From Christensenellaceae bacterium (GTDB lineage Bacteria; Bacillota; Clostridia; Christensenellales; Aristaeellaceae): 64,000 nucleotides of DNA. Location: the NCBI GenBank assembly GCA_022510815.1, contig JAFLST010000002.1:72921-136920 (forward strand). Direction: 5' to 3'. Below the pieces are notes generated by a model. That model saw nothing but the letters and a program-made list of their open reading frames with translations, searched no databases and had not been told where the DNA came from. This document shows positions 17,471 to 27,232 of this stretch, piece by piece (position 1 is the first letter of the stretch; every line of letters starts with the position of its first letter). A program made the translations under genes and the position numbers.

Positions 17471-18316
17471 ATGACCATGCGCAGGATGGAGCGGCGGATG
17501 TATCGGATCAAGCGGGGACAAGCCTTTGCCCGGAGAATCCTGCTGGGAGCCGCGGCGATCGTGGCGCTGACTGGACTGATCGGGCGGCTTCGGGGCGGAA
17601 ACATGCTCTCGGCACAGCTCCTGTCTGAGCCGACGGCGACGCCCATCGCTTCCGGCTTTGACGAGACGGTCGAAACCCGTGAAATCACCCTGCCCGCGGA
17701 GGTCTGGTATGCCATCCAGACGGGCGTGTTTTCCACCCGGGAGGCCGCGGAGGAGAAGGCGGGCGTTTATGCGGACCGGGGAGCCCCGGGATATGTGACC
17801 CAGGATGGCGATAAATGGCGGGTGTTCATCGCCTGCTACGGCGATAAGACCGACGCGAACAATGTGCGGACAAGACTCGGCGACGCGCAGCAGGTGGAGA
17901 CTTATCTTTTTGAGTGGGCCTGCCCGCAGGTGAGACTGCGGCTTTCCGGCATGGTCGGACAGATGGACGTGGTGGAGGCGGGGCTGCTTCTCCGCCAGCA
18001 GATGGCCCGACAGCTCCGGGAGGATGCGTCCCGGCTGGACAGCGGTGCGATTACAGCGGGAGACGAGCGCCAGACGCTTGAGAGCCTTGACGGCCAGGTG
18101 TCGCTTTGGGCTGACACAGCACGAAGCCGTTTTGCCCGGCCTTATCCGGCGCTGGTAGAGGCGCTGCTCGGCTGGTCAGATCATTGGCAGACGCGTTATA
18201 GCGCGCTCTCCGCGGCAACCGGCGATCCCACGGCGCTTTCCGCGGCGCTCAAGGCACAGGCCATGGCGCTCTTTGCGGATAATATCAGCTTCCGAAATCA
18301 GCTGAATGCGCAATGA
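17471..18316 (+). CDS. SPOR-domain-like membrane-anchored protein
   Basis: N-terminal TM then WYAIQTGVFSTREAAEEKAGVYADRGAPGYVTQDGDKWRVFIACYGDKTDANNVRTRL. Start moved to ATG 17471 after AAGGAGGGG. Confidence 0.75.
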   Translation: MTMRRMERRMYRIKRGQAFARRILLGAAAIVALTGLIGRLRGGNMLSAQLLSEPTATPIASGFDETVETREITLPAEVWYAIQTGVFSTREAAEEKAGVYADRGAPGYVTQDGDKWRVFIACYGDKTDANNVRTRLGDAQQVETYLFEWACPQVRLRLSGMVGQMDVVEAGLLLRQQMARQLREDASRLDSGAITAGDERQTLESLDGQVSLWADTARSRFARPYPALVEALLGWSDHWQTRYSALSAATGDPTALSAALKAQAMALFADNISFRNQLNAQ

Positions 18317-18388
18317 CGTTTACCACGATCAAAGCAGGATGAGCTCCTGATGGAAATACGCTACACAAATGGAAGGGAGAAATGGATC

Positions 18389-18775
18389 ATGACCATCCGC
18401 GACGTAAAGGAAATCCTCGGGGCCGAGGTGCTGACTGGCGAGGAGCTGCTGGACACGGTTGTCGAGAGCGGCTGCGGCGCCGATCTGATGAGCGATGTGC
18501 TGGCCTTTGTGAAGCACAGAACGGTGCTGATCACGGGCTTGATTAACCAGCATGTCGTGCGCACGTCGGAAATGCTGGACATCAGCTGCATCGTGTTCTC
18601 CCGCGGCAAGCGGCCGGGCGAGGATATCCTTGAGGAAGCGGAGGAGGCGGGCATCGCCGTGCTGTCCACGCCGCTGACGACCTACACCTGCTGCGGCGAG
18701 CTGTATATGCGCGGTCTCACGGGCGCCAAGCAGCACGCGTCGGTCACCGGCGCCGCAGAGGAAGCGGGGAGGTGA
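18389..18775 (+). CDS. DRTGG-domain protein
   Basis: MTIRDVKEILGAEVLTGEELLDTVVESGCGADLMSDVLAFVKHRTVLITGLINQHVVRTSEMLDISCIVF; paralogous to the gene at 20697. Confidence 0.8.
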   Translation: MTIRDVKEILGAEVLTGEELLDTVVESGCGADLMSDVLAFVKHRTVLITGLINQHVVRTSEMLDISCIVFSRGKRPGEDILEEAEEAGIAVLSTPLTTYTCCGELYMRGLTGAKQHASVTGAAEEAGR

Positions 18776-18781
18776 CGGAAG

Positions 18782-19207
18782 ATGGCTGTTATGCTGGAGC
18801 AGGTCTTCCAGGTGGACAAGGGCGCTTATGAAACGGCTGGCGAAGCCTCGATGACCATCAAGCGGACGCTCAAGCGTCTGGGCATCGACGCGTCGATTCT
18901 CCGCCAGCTCTCCGTGGCCAGCTATGAGGTGGAGCTGAATCTGGTCATCCACAGCCTCGGCGGCACGCTGACTCTGACGGTTGACCCGGACAAGATCACC
19001 CTGATCTCCAAGGACGTCGGCCCAGGCATTCCGGATATCGACAAGGCCATGACCGAGGGCTATTCCACCGCCAGCGAGGAGGCGCGTTCTCTGGGCTTCG
19101 GCGCTGGCATGGGCCTGCCGAACATGAAGCGCAACGCAACCACCTTCGATATTGTCAGCGAGGTCGGCGTGGGCACCTGCATCACCATGACCTTCGCGCT
19201 GCACTGA
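18782..19207 (+). CDS. RsbW-like HATPase (anti-sigma/serine kinase fold)
   Basis: SVASYEVELNLVIHSLGGTLTL, DVGPGIPDI, GFGAGMGLPNMKR: N, G1 and G2 box-like motifs. Confidence 0.8.
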   Translation: MAVMLEQVFQVDKGAYETAGEASMTIKRTLKRLGIDASILRQLSVASYEVELNLVIHSLGGTLTLTVDPDKITLISKDVGPGIPDIDKAMTEGYSTASEEARSLGFGAGMGLPNMKRNATTFDIVSEVGVGTCITMTFALH

Positions 19208-19270
19208 GGGTTACAACAGCAAGTTCGTTGAAGCGGCTCGGCCGCTTTGACGGAATCCCGGAGGGAACTT

Positions 19271-20572
19271 ATGGCTCTGGAAAAACGCTTTCATTCCGTG
19301 CGGCTGGAAAAGGACAAGTGCCGCGCGTGCACCAACTGCCTGAAGCGATGTCCGACGGAGGCGATCCGCGTTCGCGGCGGCAGGGCGCATATCATTGACG
19401 ATCGCTGCATCGACTGCGGCGAGTGCATCCGTGTGTGCGAATATCACGCCAAGGTCGCCATCACCGACCCGCTGTCCTCCATCGCGCGTTTCAAGTATAA
19501 GATCGCTTTGCCCGCGCCGTCGATGTACGGCCAGTTCAAGAATATCCGCAGCATCTCGCAGGTGCTCTCGGGCCTCAAGCTGATGGGCTTTGACGAGGTG
19601 TTCGAGGTGGCCCGCGGCGCCGATGTGGTGACCCGTGCCATCCGTGAGAAGCTCCGCCAGCCTGATTTGCCGAGACCGCTGATCTCAACGGCCTGTCCGG
19701 CTATCGTGCGGCTGATTCAGGTGCGCTTCCCGGACCTCATTGATCATCTGGTGGATATCCGCCAGCCCATGGAGGTCGCCGCGCTGATCGCCAAGCGGGA
19801 GTTCGCCCGCAAGCATCAGGTCGACGAATCGGAGATCGGCTGCTTCTTCATCACGCCCTGTCCGGCGAAGGTGACGGCCATCCGCAACCCCATCGGTCAC
19901 GAGTCCTCGGCGGTGGACGGCGCGATCTCCGTGCTTGAGATTTACGGCCTTCTGTCCAGCCATACCCGGCGCGCGGAGACGGACGAGTCCCTCATCACGG
20001 CCTCCGCATGGGGCGTGGGCTGGGCCTCCAGCGGCGGTGAGGCCAACGCGGTTTGCCCGGATAACGCGCTGGCGGTGGACGGCATCGAGAATGTCATCCG
20101 CGTGCTGGAGGAGATTGAGAACGATAAGCTGGATCTCGAGTTCTTCGAGGGCAACGCCTGCACCGGCGGCTGCGTCGGCGGGCCGCTGAACTTCGAGAAC
20201 AATTATGTCGCCCGCAACATTATCAGGAAGCTCATCGACCGTGGGAACGGCAGGTATCCCGACGAGAAGGTCGACGTGAGCCTCCTGACCAAATACCCGC
20301 TTTACAACCGTCTGCCCATCCTGCCCAACAGCGCCATGAAGCTCGACGACGACCTTGTCGAGGCCATGCGCAAGATGGAGAAGATCGAAGAAATCTTCAA
20401 GAAGCTGCCGGGCTACGACTGCGGCTCCTGCGGTTCGCCCACCTGCCACACCTTTGCCGAGGATATTGTGCAGGGCTTTGCCCGTGAGATGGACTGCATC
20501 CACATCATGAAGGAGCAGCTCCGCATCATGGCCCAGCAGATGGTGAGCCTCGCGGAGACGTCGCGCGAGTGA
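19271..20572 (+). CDS. Divergent [FeFe]-hydrogenase-like iron-sulfur protein (accessory/sensory type)
   Basis: 2[4Fe-4S] N-terminus (CRACTNCLKRCP, CIDCGECIRVC); degenerate H-cluster motifs STACPAIV, ITPCPAKV, GNACTGGCVGGPL; C-terminal YDCGSCGSPTCHTFAEDIVQG cluster motif. ATG 19271 follows ggaggga. Confidence 0.8.
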   Translation: MALEKRFHSVRLEKDKCRACTNCLKRCPTEAIRVRGGRAHIIDDRCIDCGECIRVCEYHAKVAITDPLSSIARFKYKIALPAPSMYGQFKNIRSISQVLSGLKLMGFDEVFEVARGADVVTRAIREKLRQPDLPRPLISTACPAIVRLIQVRFPDLIDHLVDIRQPMEVAALIAKREFARKHQVDESEIGCFFITPCPAKVTAIRNPIGHESSAVDGAISVLEIYGLLSSHTRRAETDESLITASAWGVGWASSGGEANAVCPDNALAVDGIENVIRVLEEIENDKLDLEFFEGNACTGGCVGGPLNFENNYVARNIIRKLIDRGNGRYPDEKVDVSLLTKYPLYNRLPILPNSAMKLDDDLVEAMRKMEKIEEIFKKLPGYDCGSCGSPTCHTFAEDIVQGFAREMDCIHIMKEQLRIMAQQMVSLAETSRE

Positions 20573-20615
20573 CGGAGACGACGGGGAGAAGGAGCGGCAG
20601 GAGGCGGCTTTTCTG

Positions 20616-20655
20616 AGAAACGCCCCTCCCGCACCTACCCGAAAAGCGTTTCTTT
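20616..20655 (+). terminator. Terminator after the hydrogenase-like gene
   Basis: AGAAACGC (20616-20623) / GCGTTTCT (20646-20653) followed by T-rich TTTCTCT. Confidence 0.5.
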
Positions 20656-20696
20656 TCTCTATTATAGACATTTTACAATCAGAAAGGATGATTCCC

Positions 20697-21041
20697 ATGA
20701 CCATTCAGGATGTTATCAACGCGACCGGCGCGAAGCTGCTCACGCAGAATGCCGACGTTACGAAACCCGTGACCTGTGTCTACGCGGGCGATCTGCTCAG
20801 TCTCGTGATGGCGGCGGGTCAGCCGGGCATGGCGTGGATCACCGTGCAGACCCACATGAACGTCATTGCCGTCGCGTCCAACCTCGAGATGCCGGTGGTC
20901 ATCATCTCTGAGGGCATCGCCATGGAAGCGACCTCGCTGGCGAAGGCGGAGGACGAGGGCATCGCGGTGCTTTCCAGCGACAAAACGAACTACGAGCTCA
21001 GCGGTCTTTTGTGGGCGGCGGGCCTGCCCGCGGAGGCATAA
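20697..21041 (+). CDS. DRTGG-domain protein
   Basis: MTIQDVINATGAKLLTQNADVTKPVTCVYAGDLLSLVMAAGQPGMAWITVQTHMNVIAVASNLEMPVVII. Confidence 0.8.
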   Translation: MTIQDVINATGAKLLTQNADVTKPVTCVYAGDLLSLVMAAGQPGMAWITVQTHMNVIAVASNLEMPVVIISEGIAMEATSLAKAEDEGIAVLSSDKTNYELSGLLWAAGLPAEA

Positions 21042-21043
21042 GC

Positions 21044-21754
21044 GTGTTTGTCGACCTGCACATTCATTCGTGCCTGTCACCCTGCGCTGATGACGACATG
21101 ACCCCAGCCAACATCTGCGGCATGGCGCACTTGAAGGGTCTTGACGCCATCGCGGTGACGGATCACAACACGGCGCGCAACCTGCCCTATGTCAAGGAAG
21201 CGGCGGACTATTACGGCCTGATCCTGCTGCCGGGGATGGAGGTCACCACCCGTGAGGAGGTGCACCTGCTGGGCTACTTCCCGACGGTGGAGGCCGCGGT
21301 GGAGGCGGGGGAGGTTTTCTCGTCGCATCTGCCGCCGATGCCAAACGACCCGAAGTTCTTCGGCAATCAGCGCATCGTCAACACGGACGACGAGGTGGTC
21401 GGGGAGGAAACGCGCATGCTCATCGGCGCGACGGACCTTGACCTGTCCGAGTGCACGCGCATCATCCGGGAGCGGGGCGGCATCGCGATTCCGGCGCATA
21501 TCAACCGCGGCTCCAACGGCCTGCTGATGAATCTGGGCATGATGCCGGACGAGCCTGTCTACCCGGTGGTGGAGGTCGCCCGGGGCCACAAGATTCGCGA
21601 GAGCATCCTCGAAGGCCGCGCGGTGCTCTACTCCTCGGATGCCCATCAGCTTGGCGCGATCATGGAGCCTGATTTTAACTTCGACACCCCGCGCTTCTCC
21701 TTGGGCGGTTTGTTAGACGCGTTGAACGAAAACTCAATTTTTGACAAGAATTAG
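21044..21754 (+). CDS. PHP-domain metal-dependent phosphoesterase
   Basis: FVDLHIHSCLSPCADDDMTP, AVTDHNTARNLP, LLPGMEVTTREEVHLLGYF, YSSDAHQL. GTG 21044 preferred. Confidence 0.88.
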   Translation: MFVDLHIHSCLSPCADDDMTPANICGMAHLKGLDAIAVTDHNTARNLPYVKEAADYYGLILLPGMEVTTREEVHLLGYFPTVEAAVEAGEVFSSHLPPMPNDPKFFGNQRIVNTDDEVVGEETRMLIGATDLDLSECTRIIRERGGIAIPAHINRGSNGLLMNLGMMPDEPVYPVVEVARGHKIRESILEGRAVLYSSDAHQLGAIMEPDFNFDTPRFSLGGLLDALNENSIFDKN

Positions 21755-21795
21755 CTTTCTCATCTGTGCAAAAGCATGAATTTTGAAAAGATCGT

Positions 21796-21834
21796 GCAAG
21801 TTTTGACGAAATTGTCGGAACTTGCCCTTTCTTT
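21796..21834 (+). terminator. Terminator-like hairpin after the PHP gene
   Basis: GCAAGTT (21796-21802) / AACTTGC (21819-21825) with inner GAC/GTC, then CCTTTCTTTT. Confidence 0.5.
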
Positions 21835-21857
21835 TCGGAAAAAAGTATGTTAAAATA

Positions 21858-21894
21858 CTGACAAAATGGCGTAGCTATGCTGTGCCATTTTCAG
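21858..21894 (+). promoter_or_regulatory. Inverted repeat upstream of the nuoE-like gene
   Basis: CTGacAAAATGGC (21858-21870) / GCCATTTTCAG (21884-21894), shortly after an extended -10-like TGTTAAAAT. Confidence 0.45.
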
Positions 21895-21934
21895 AAGGTT
21901 ACCCGATGCAACTGCAAGGAGGTAGTTTTTCACG

Positions 21935-22402
21935 ATGCCTGAGTTGAAGGAAAAGTACGCGGCGCTTGACGAAGTGATCGCCCGGCACAAGGGTGAACCC
22001 GGCGCTCTGATGCCCGTGCTGCAGGAGGCGCAGAACATCTTTGGCTATGTGCCCAAGGACGTTCAGCAGATCATTGCCGATGGTCTGGGCACCACGCTGG
22101 CGGAGGTCTATGGCGTGGCGACGTTCTACGCGCAGTTCTCTCTGGAGCCCAAGGGCCAGTATGTCGTGGGCGTTTGCCTTGGCACGGCCTGCTACGTCAA
22201 GGGCAGCCAGAAGGTGCTCGACAAGCTGGCTGAGGAGCTGGACATCCCCGTTGGCCGGACCACTCCTGACGGCGTCTTCACCCTGAACGCGACCCGTTGT
22301 CTGGGCGCCTGCGGTCTGGCTCCCGTCATGATGATCAACGACGAGGTGTACGGCCGTCTGACCCCCGACATGATCCCCGAGATCGTCGCGAAGTATCGCT
22401 GA
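21935..22402 (+). CDS. hydC: NuoE/HndA/HydC-like [2Fe-2S] subunit of bifurcating hydrogenase
   Basis: FGYVPKDVQQIIADGLGTTLAEVYGVATFYAQFSLEPKGQYVVGVCLGTACYVKGS..., CLGACGLAPVMMIND. Confidence 0.9.
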   Translation: MPELKEKYAALDEVIARHKGEPGALMPVLQEAQNIFGYVPKDVQQIIADGLGTTLAEVYGVATFYAQFSLEPKGQYVVGVCLGTACYVKGSQKVLDKLAEELDIPVGRTTPDGVFTLNATRCLGACGLAPVMMINDEVYGRLTPDMIPEIVAKYR

Positions 22403-22422
22403 GCCGCGGGAGGTGAAGGCCT

Positions 22423-22977
22423 GTGAAGGATCTCTCGCTGCACATCCTCGATCTGGCGCAGAACAGCGTCAAGGCCGAGGCGACGCTCGTGACCATCCGG
22501 CTGGCGCTGGATGAAAAGGGATGGCTGACCTTCACTCTTCTCGATGACGGCAAGGGCATGACCCCGGAGCTGCTCGCTCAGGTGACCAGTCCCTTCGCTA
22601 CCACGCGCACGACCCGCAAGGTCGGTCTGGGCATCCCCATGATGCAGGAGACGGCCCGGCGCACTGGCGGCGATCTGACCATCACCAGCGAGGTGGGCAA
22701 GGGCACGACCCTCACCGCGACGCTGGATACGACCAATCTGGACTGCCTGCCGCTGGGCGACGTGCCCGGAACGCTGCTGAGCCTGTTCATCGGCTGCCCG
22801 GAGAAGCCGGACTTCCTCTTTGAGGGGTCGAGCCCCCGCGGCACATGCAGCTTTGACACCCGGGCGGTGCGGGAAGTGCTGGGGGGCATCCCCTTGAACG
22901 AACCCGAGGTCGCCGCTTGGCTGCAGGACGCGCTCAAGGAAGAAATTGACCCGATTTTCGGAGGTGTAATGATATGA
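22423..22977 (+). CDS. HATPase-domain protein in hydrogenase cluster
   Basis: HILDLAQNSVKAEAT (N box), LLDDGKGM (G1), KVGLGIPMMQETARRTGGDLTITSEVGKGTTLTATL (G2). Confidence 0.85.
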   Translation: MKDLSLHILDLAQNSVKAEATLVTIRLALDEKGWLTFTLLDDGKGMTPELLAQVTSPFATTRTTRKVGLGIPMMQETARRTGGDLTITSEVGKGTTLTATLDTTNLDCLPLGDVPGTLLSLFIGCPEKPDFLFEGSSPRGTCSFDTRAVREVLGGIPLNEPEVAAWLQDALKEEIDPIFGGVMI

Positions 22978-23345
22978 AATCACTGGCTGAACTGCAGGCC
23001 ATCCGCGCCAAGACGCTGGAGAACATCGCCATGCGCAAGGAAGGCAACGACGGCGCTCGCATTGTCGTCGGCATGGCTACCTGCGGCATCGCTGCGGGCG
23101 CCCGCCCCGTGATGCTTGCCTTCATGGAAGAAGTCGCCAAGCGTAAGCTGGACCATGTGACCGTCGCCCAGACCGGCTGCGCGGGCATGTGCCGCTATGA
23201 GCCCATGGTCGACGTGATCCTCCCCGGACAGGAGAAGGTCACCTACGTCAACCTCAAGCCCGAGATGGTCGGCCGCATCGTCGCCGAGCATATCGTCAAT
23301 GGCCGCGTGGTGGAAGAGTACACCATCGGCGCCGCTCAGAAGTAA
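22974..23345 (+). CDS. Thioredoxin-like [2Fe-2S] ferredoxin
   Basis: VGMATCGIAAGARPVM..., VAQTGCAGMCRYEPMVDVILPGQEKVTYVNLKPEMVGRIVAEHIVNGRVV. Confidence 0.85.
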   Translation: MKSLAELQAIRAKTLENIAMRKEGNDGARIVVGMATCGIAAGARPVMLAFMEEVAKRKLDHVTVAQTGCAGMCRYEPMVDVILPGQEKVTYVNLKPEMVGRIVAEHIVNGRVVEEYTIGAAQK

Positions 23346-23495
23346 TTCACCGCCGCGTCAGAAGGATCGCGTCTGAGGACGGTTGCCCAAAGCCGTCCGC
23401 AGGACTTTGATCGTATCGCTTGGCTTTTGCCGGGCGGGCGGGGAGTTTCCCGTAGACGCGCAACGCACGCGCAGGGAAACATTCATCAGCGAAAC

Positions 23496-23524
23496 TCGTC
23501 AAAATGGCTTTGTCATTTTGACGA
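23496..23524 (+). promoter_or_regulatory. Perfect 11-bp inverted repeat just upstream of the nuoF-like gene
   Basis: TCGTCAAAATG (23496-23506) - GCTTTGT - CATTTTGACGA (23514-23524); ATG at 23546. Confidence 0.6.
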
Positions 23525-23545
23525 CCTATCGAAGGAGGAAAACCC

Positions 23546-25345
<1,800 letters not shown>

Positions 25346-25364
25346 GTGACGGAGGGATACATCC

Positions 25365-27113
25365 ATGGATCAGCTTATTCATCTGACGATCGACGGCGTA
25401 GGCGTTGATGTTCCCAACGGCACCACCGTTCTGGAGGCGGCCAAGCAGGCCGGCATCAACATCCCCACGCTGTGCTACCTCAAGGATATCAACCAGTATG
25501 GCGCCTGCCGCCTGTGCGTGGTCGAGTCCGGCGGTCGCGCTCTGCAGGCTGCCTGCGTGCTGCCCGCCACCGACGGCATGGTCGTCAAGACCAACACCCC
25601 CGCGATCCGCGAGGCTCGCAAGATCAACCTCGAGCTGCTCCTGTCCAACCATGACAAGAGCTGCCTGAGCTGCGTGCGCAGCCAGAACTGCGAGCTGCAG
25701 GCCCTGTGCAAGGATCTGGGCGTCGAGGGCGGCGACCGCTTTGCCGGCAAGAAGACGGAGCACAAGATCGACGATCTGTCCCCGTCCATCGTCCGCGACA
25801 ACAACAAGTGCGTGCTGTGCCGCCGCTGTGTGGCCGCGTGCAACAAGACGCAGGCTGTCGGCGTCATCGGCCCGGTGAACCGCGGCTTTGTGACTGCCAT
25901 TGAGTCCCCGTGGAATCAGCCGCTGAACGACATGGCCTGCATCAACTGCGGTCAGTGCATAGCGGCCTGCCCCGTGGGCGCGCTCTATGAGAAGGACAAC
26001 ACCAAGGAAGTCTGGGACGCCATCGCCGATCCGACCAAGCATGTCGTCGTGCAGCCTGCTCCGGCTGTCCGCGCCGCGCTGGGCGAGGAGTTCGGCCTGC
26101 CCATGGGCACGTCCGTCACCGGCAAGATGGCTGCGGCCCTCAAGCGTCTGGGCTTTGACAAGGTCTTCGACACCGACTTCGGCGCCGACCTGACCATCAT
26201 GGAGGAGGCCAACGAGCTGCTTGACCGTCTGAACAACGGCGGCACGCTGCCCATGATCACCTCCTGCTCGCCCGGCTGGATCAAGTTCTGCGAGCACTAC
26301 TACGCTGACTTCATCCCGAACCTGTCCTCCTGCAAGTCTCCCCACGAGATGGAGGGCGCGATCATCAAGAGCTACTATGCCCAGAAGGCCGGCATCGACC
26401 CCAAGGACATCGTGGTCGTCTCCGTCATGCCCTGTACGGCGAAGAAGTATGAGGCCAAGCGCCCCGAGCTGTCCGTGAACGGTCTGGCTGACGTGGACGT
26501 GGTCATCACCACCCGTGAGCTGGCCCGGATGATCAAGGAAGCGGGCATCGACTTTGCCAGCCTGAAGGACGAGGACTTCGACAGCCTGCTGGGCGAGAGC
26601 ACCGGCGCTGGCGTCATCTTCGGCGCGACCGGCGGCGTGATGGAAGCGGCGTTGCGCACGGCCTATGAGGTCGTGACCGGCAAGGCCCTCGAGAAGGTTG
26701 AGTTCGAGGCCGTCCGCGGCGTGGAAGGCGTGAAGGAAGCGTCCATCCAGATCGGCGACGTGACCCTGAACGTGGCGGTTGCCCATGGCACGGCCAACGC
26801 GGCCAAGTTGCTGGACAGCATCCGTTCCGGCGAGAAGACCTATCACTTCATTGAGGTCATGGGCTGCCCCGGCGGCTGCGTGACCGGTGGCGGTCAGCCC
26901 ATCGTGCCCGCTGTGACCCGCATGACCTGCGATCCCAAGGTGGTTCGCGCGGCGGCGCTCTACAACGAGGACGCTGGCAAGGCCAAGCGCAAGAGCCATG
27001 AGAACGCGGAAGTCAAGGCGCTCTACGATGAGTTCCTCGGCGCTCCCAACAGCCACAAGGCCCATGAGCTCCTGCACACCACCTACACCGCCCGGCCCAA
27101 GTACAAGGCCTGA
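25365..27113 (+). CDS. hydA: [FeFe]-hydrogenase catalytic subunit
   Basis: N-terminal [2Fe-2S] and 4Fe-4S domains; H-cluster motifs ITSCSPGWIKF, VMPCTAKKYE, EVMGCPGGCVTGGGQP. Confidence 0.97.
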   Translation: MDQLIHLTIDGVGVDVPNGTTVLEAAKQAGINIPTLCYLKDINQYGACRLCVVESGGRALQAACVLPATDGMVVKTNTPAIREARKINLELLLSNHDKSCLSCVRSQNCELQALCKDLGVEGGDRFAGKKTEHKIDDLSPSIVRDNNKCVLCRRCVAACNKTQAVGVIGPVNRGFVTAIESPWNQPLNDMACINCGQCIAACPVGALYEKDNTKEVWDAIADPTKHVVVQPAPAVRAALGEEFGLPMGTSVTGKMAAALKRLGFDKVFDTDFGADLTIMEEANELLDRLNNGGTLPMITSCSPGWIKFCEHYYADFIPNLSSCKSPHEMEGAIIKSYYAQKAGIDPKDIVVVSVMPCTAKKYEAKRPELSVNGLADVDVVITTRELARMIKEAGIDFASLKDEDFDSLLGESTGAGVIFGATGGVMEAALRTAYEVVTGKALEKVEFEAVRGVEGVKEASIQIGDVTLNVAVAHGTANAAKLLDSIRSGEKTYHFIEVMGCPGGCVTGGGQPIVPAVTRMTCDPKVVRAAALYNEDAGKAKRKSHENAEVKALYDEFLGAPNSHKAHELLHTTYTARPKYKA

Positions 27114-27130
27114 GCATAGGTGAAATCATC

Positions 27131-27166
27131 AAGACCGGCATGCAGTCAAATGCGCGCCGGTCTTTT
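27131..27166 (+). terminator. Terminator after hydA
   Basis: AAGACCGGC (27131-27139) / GCCGGTCTT (27156-27164) then TT. Confidence 0.75.
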
Positions 27167-27232
27167 CATGTGCAATATGGGGCTTCCTTCGGCGCATACT
27201 AACCGCGAATCCGCGGCGAGGAGGTCTGCGCC

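Noticed and set aside
21801-21820. Rex operator upstream of hydrogenase genes
   Set aside because: TTTTGACGAAATTGTCGGAA does not fit the usual TTGTTAA-N4-TTAACAA form well enough; reported only as an unassigned repeat.
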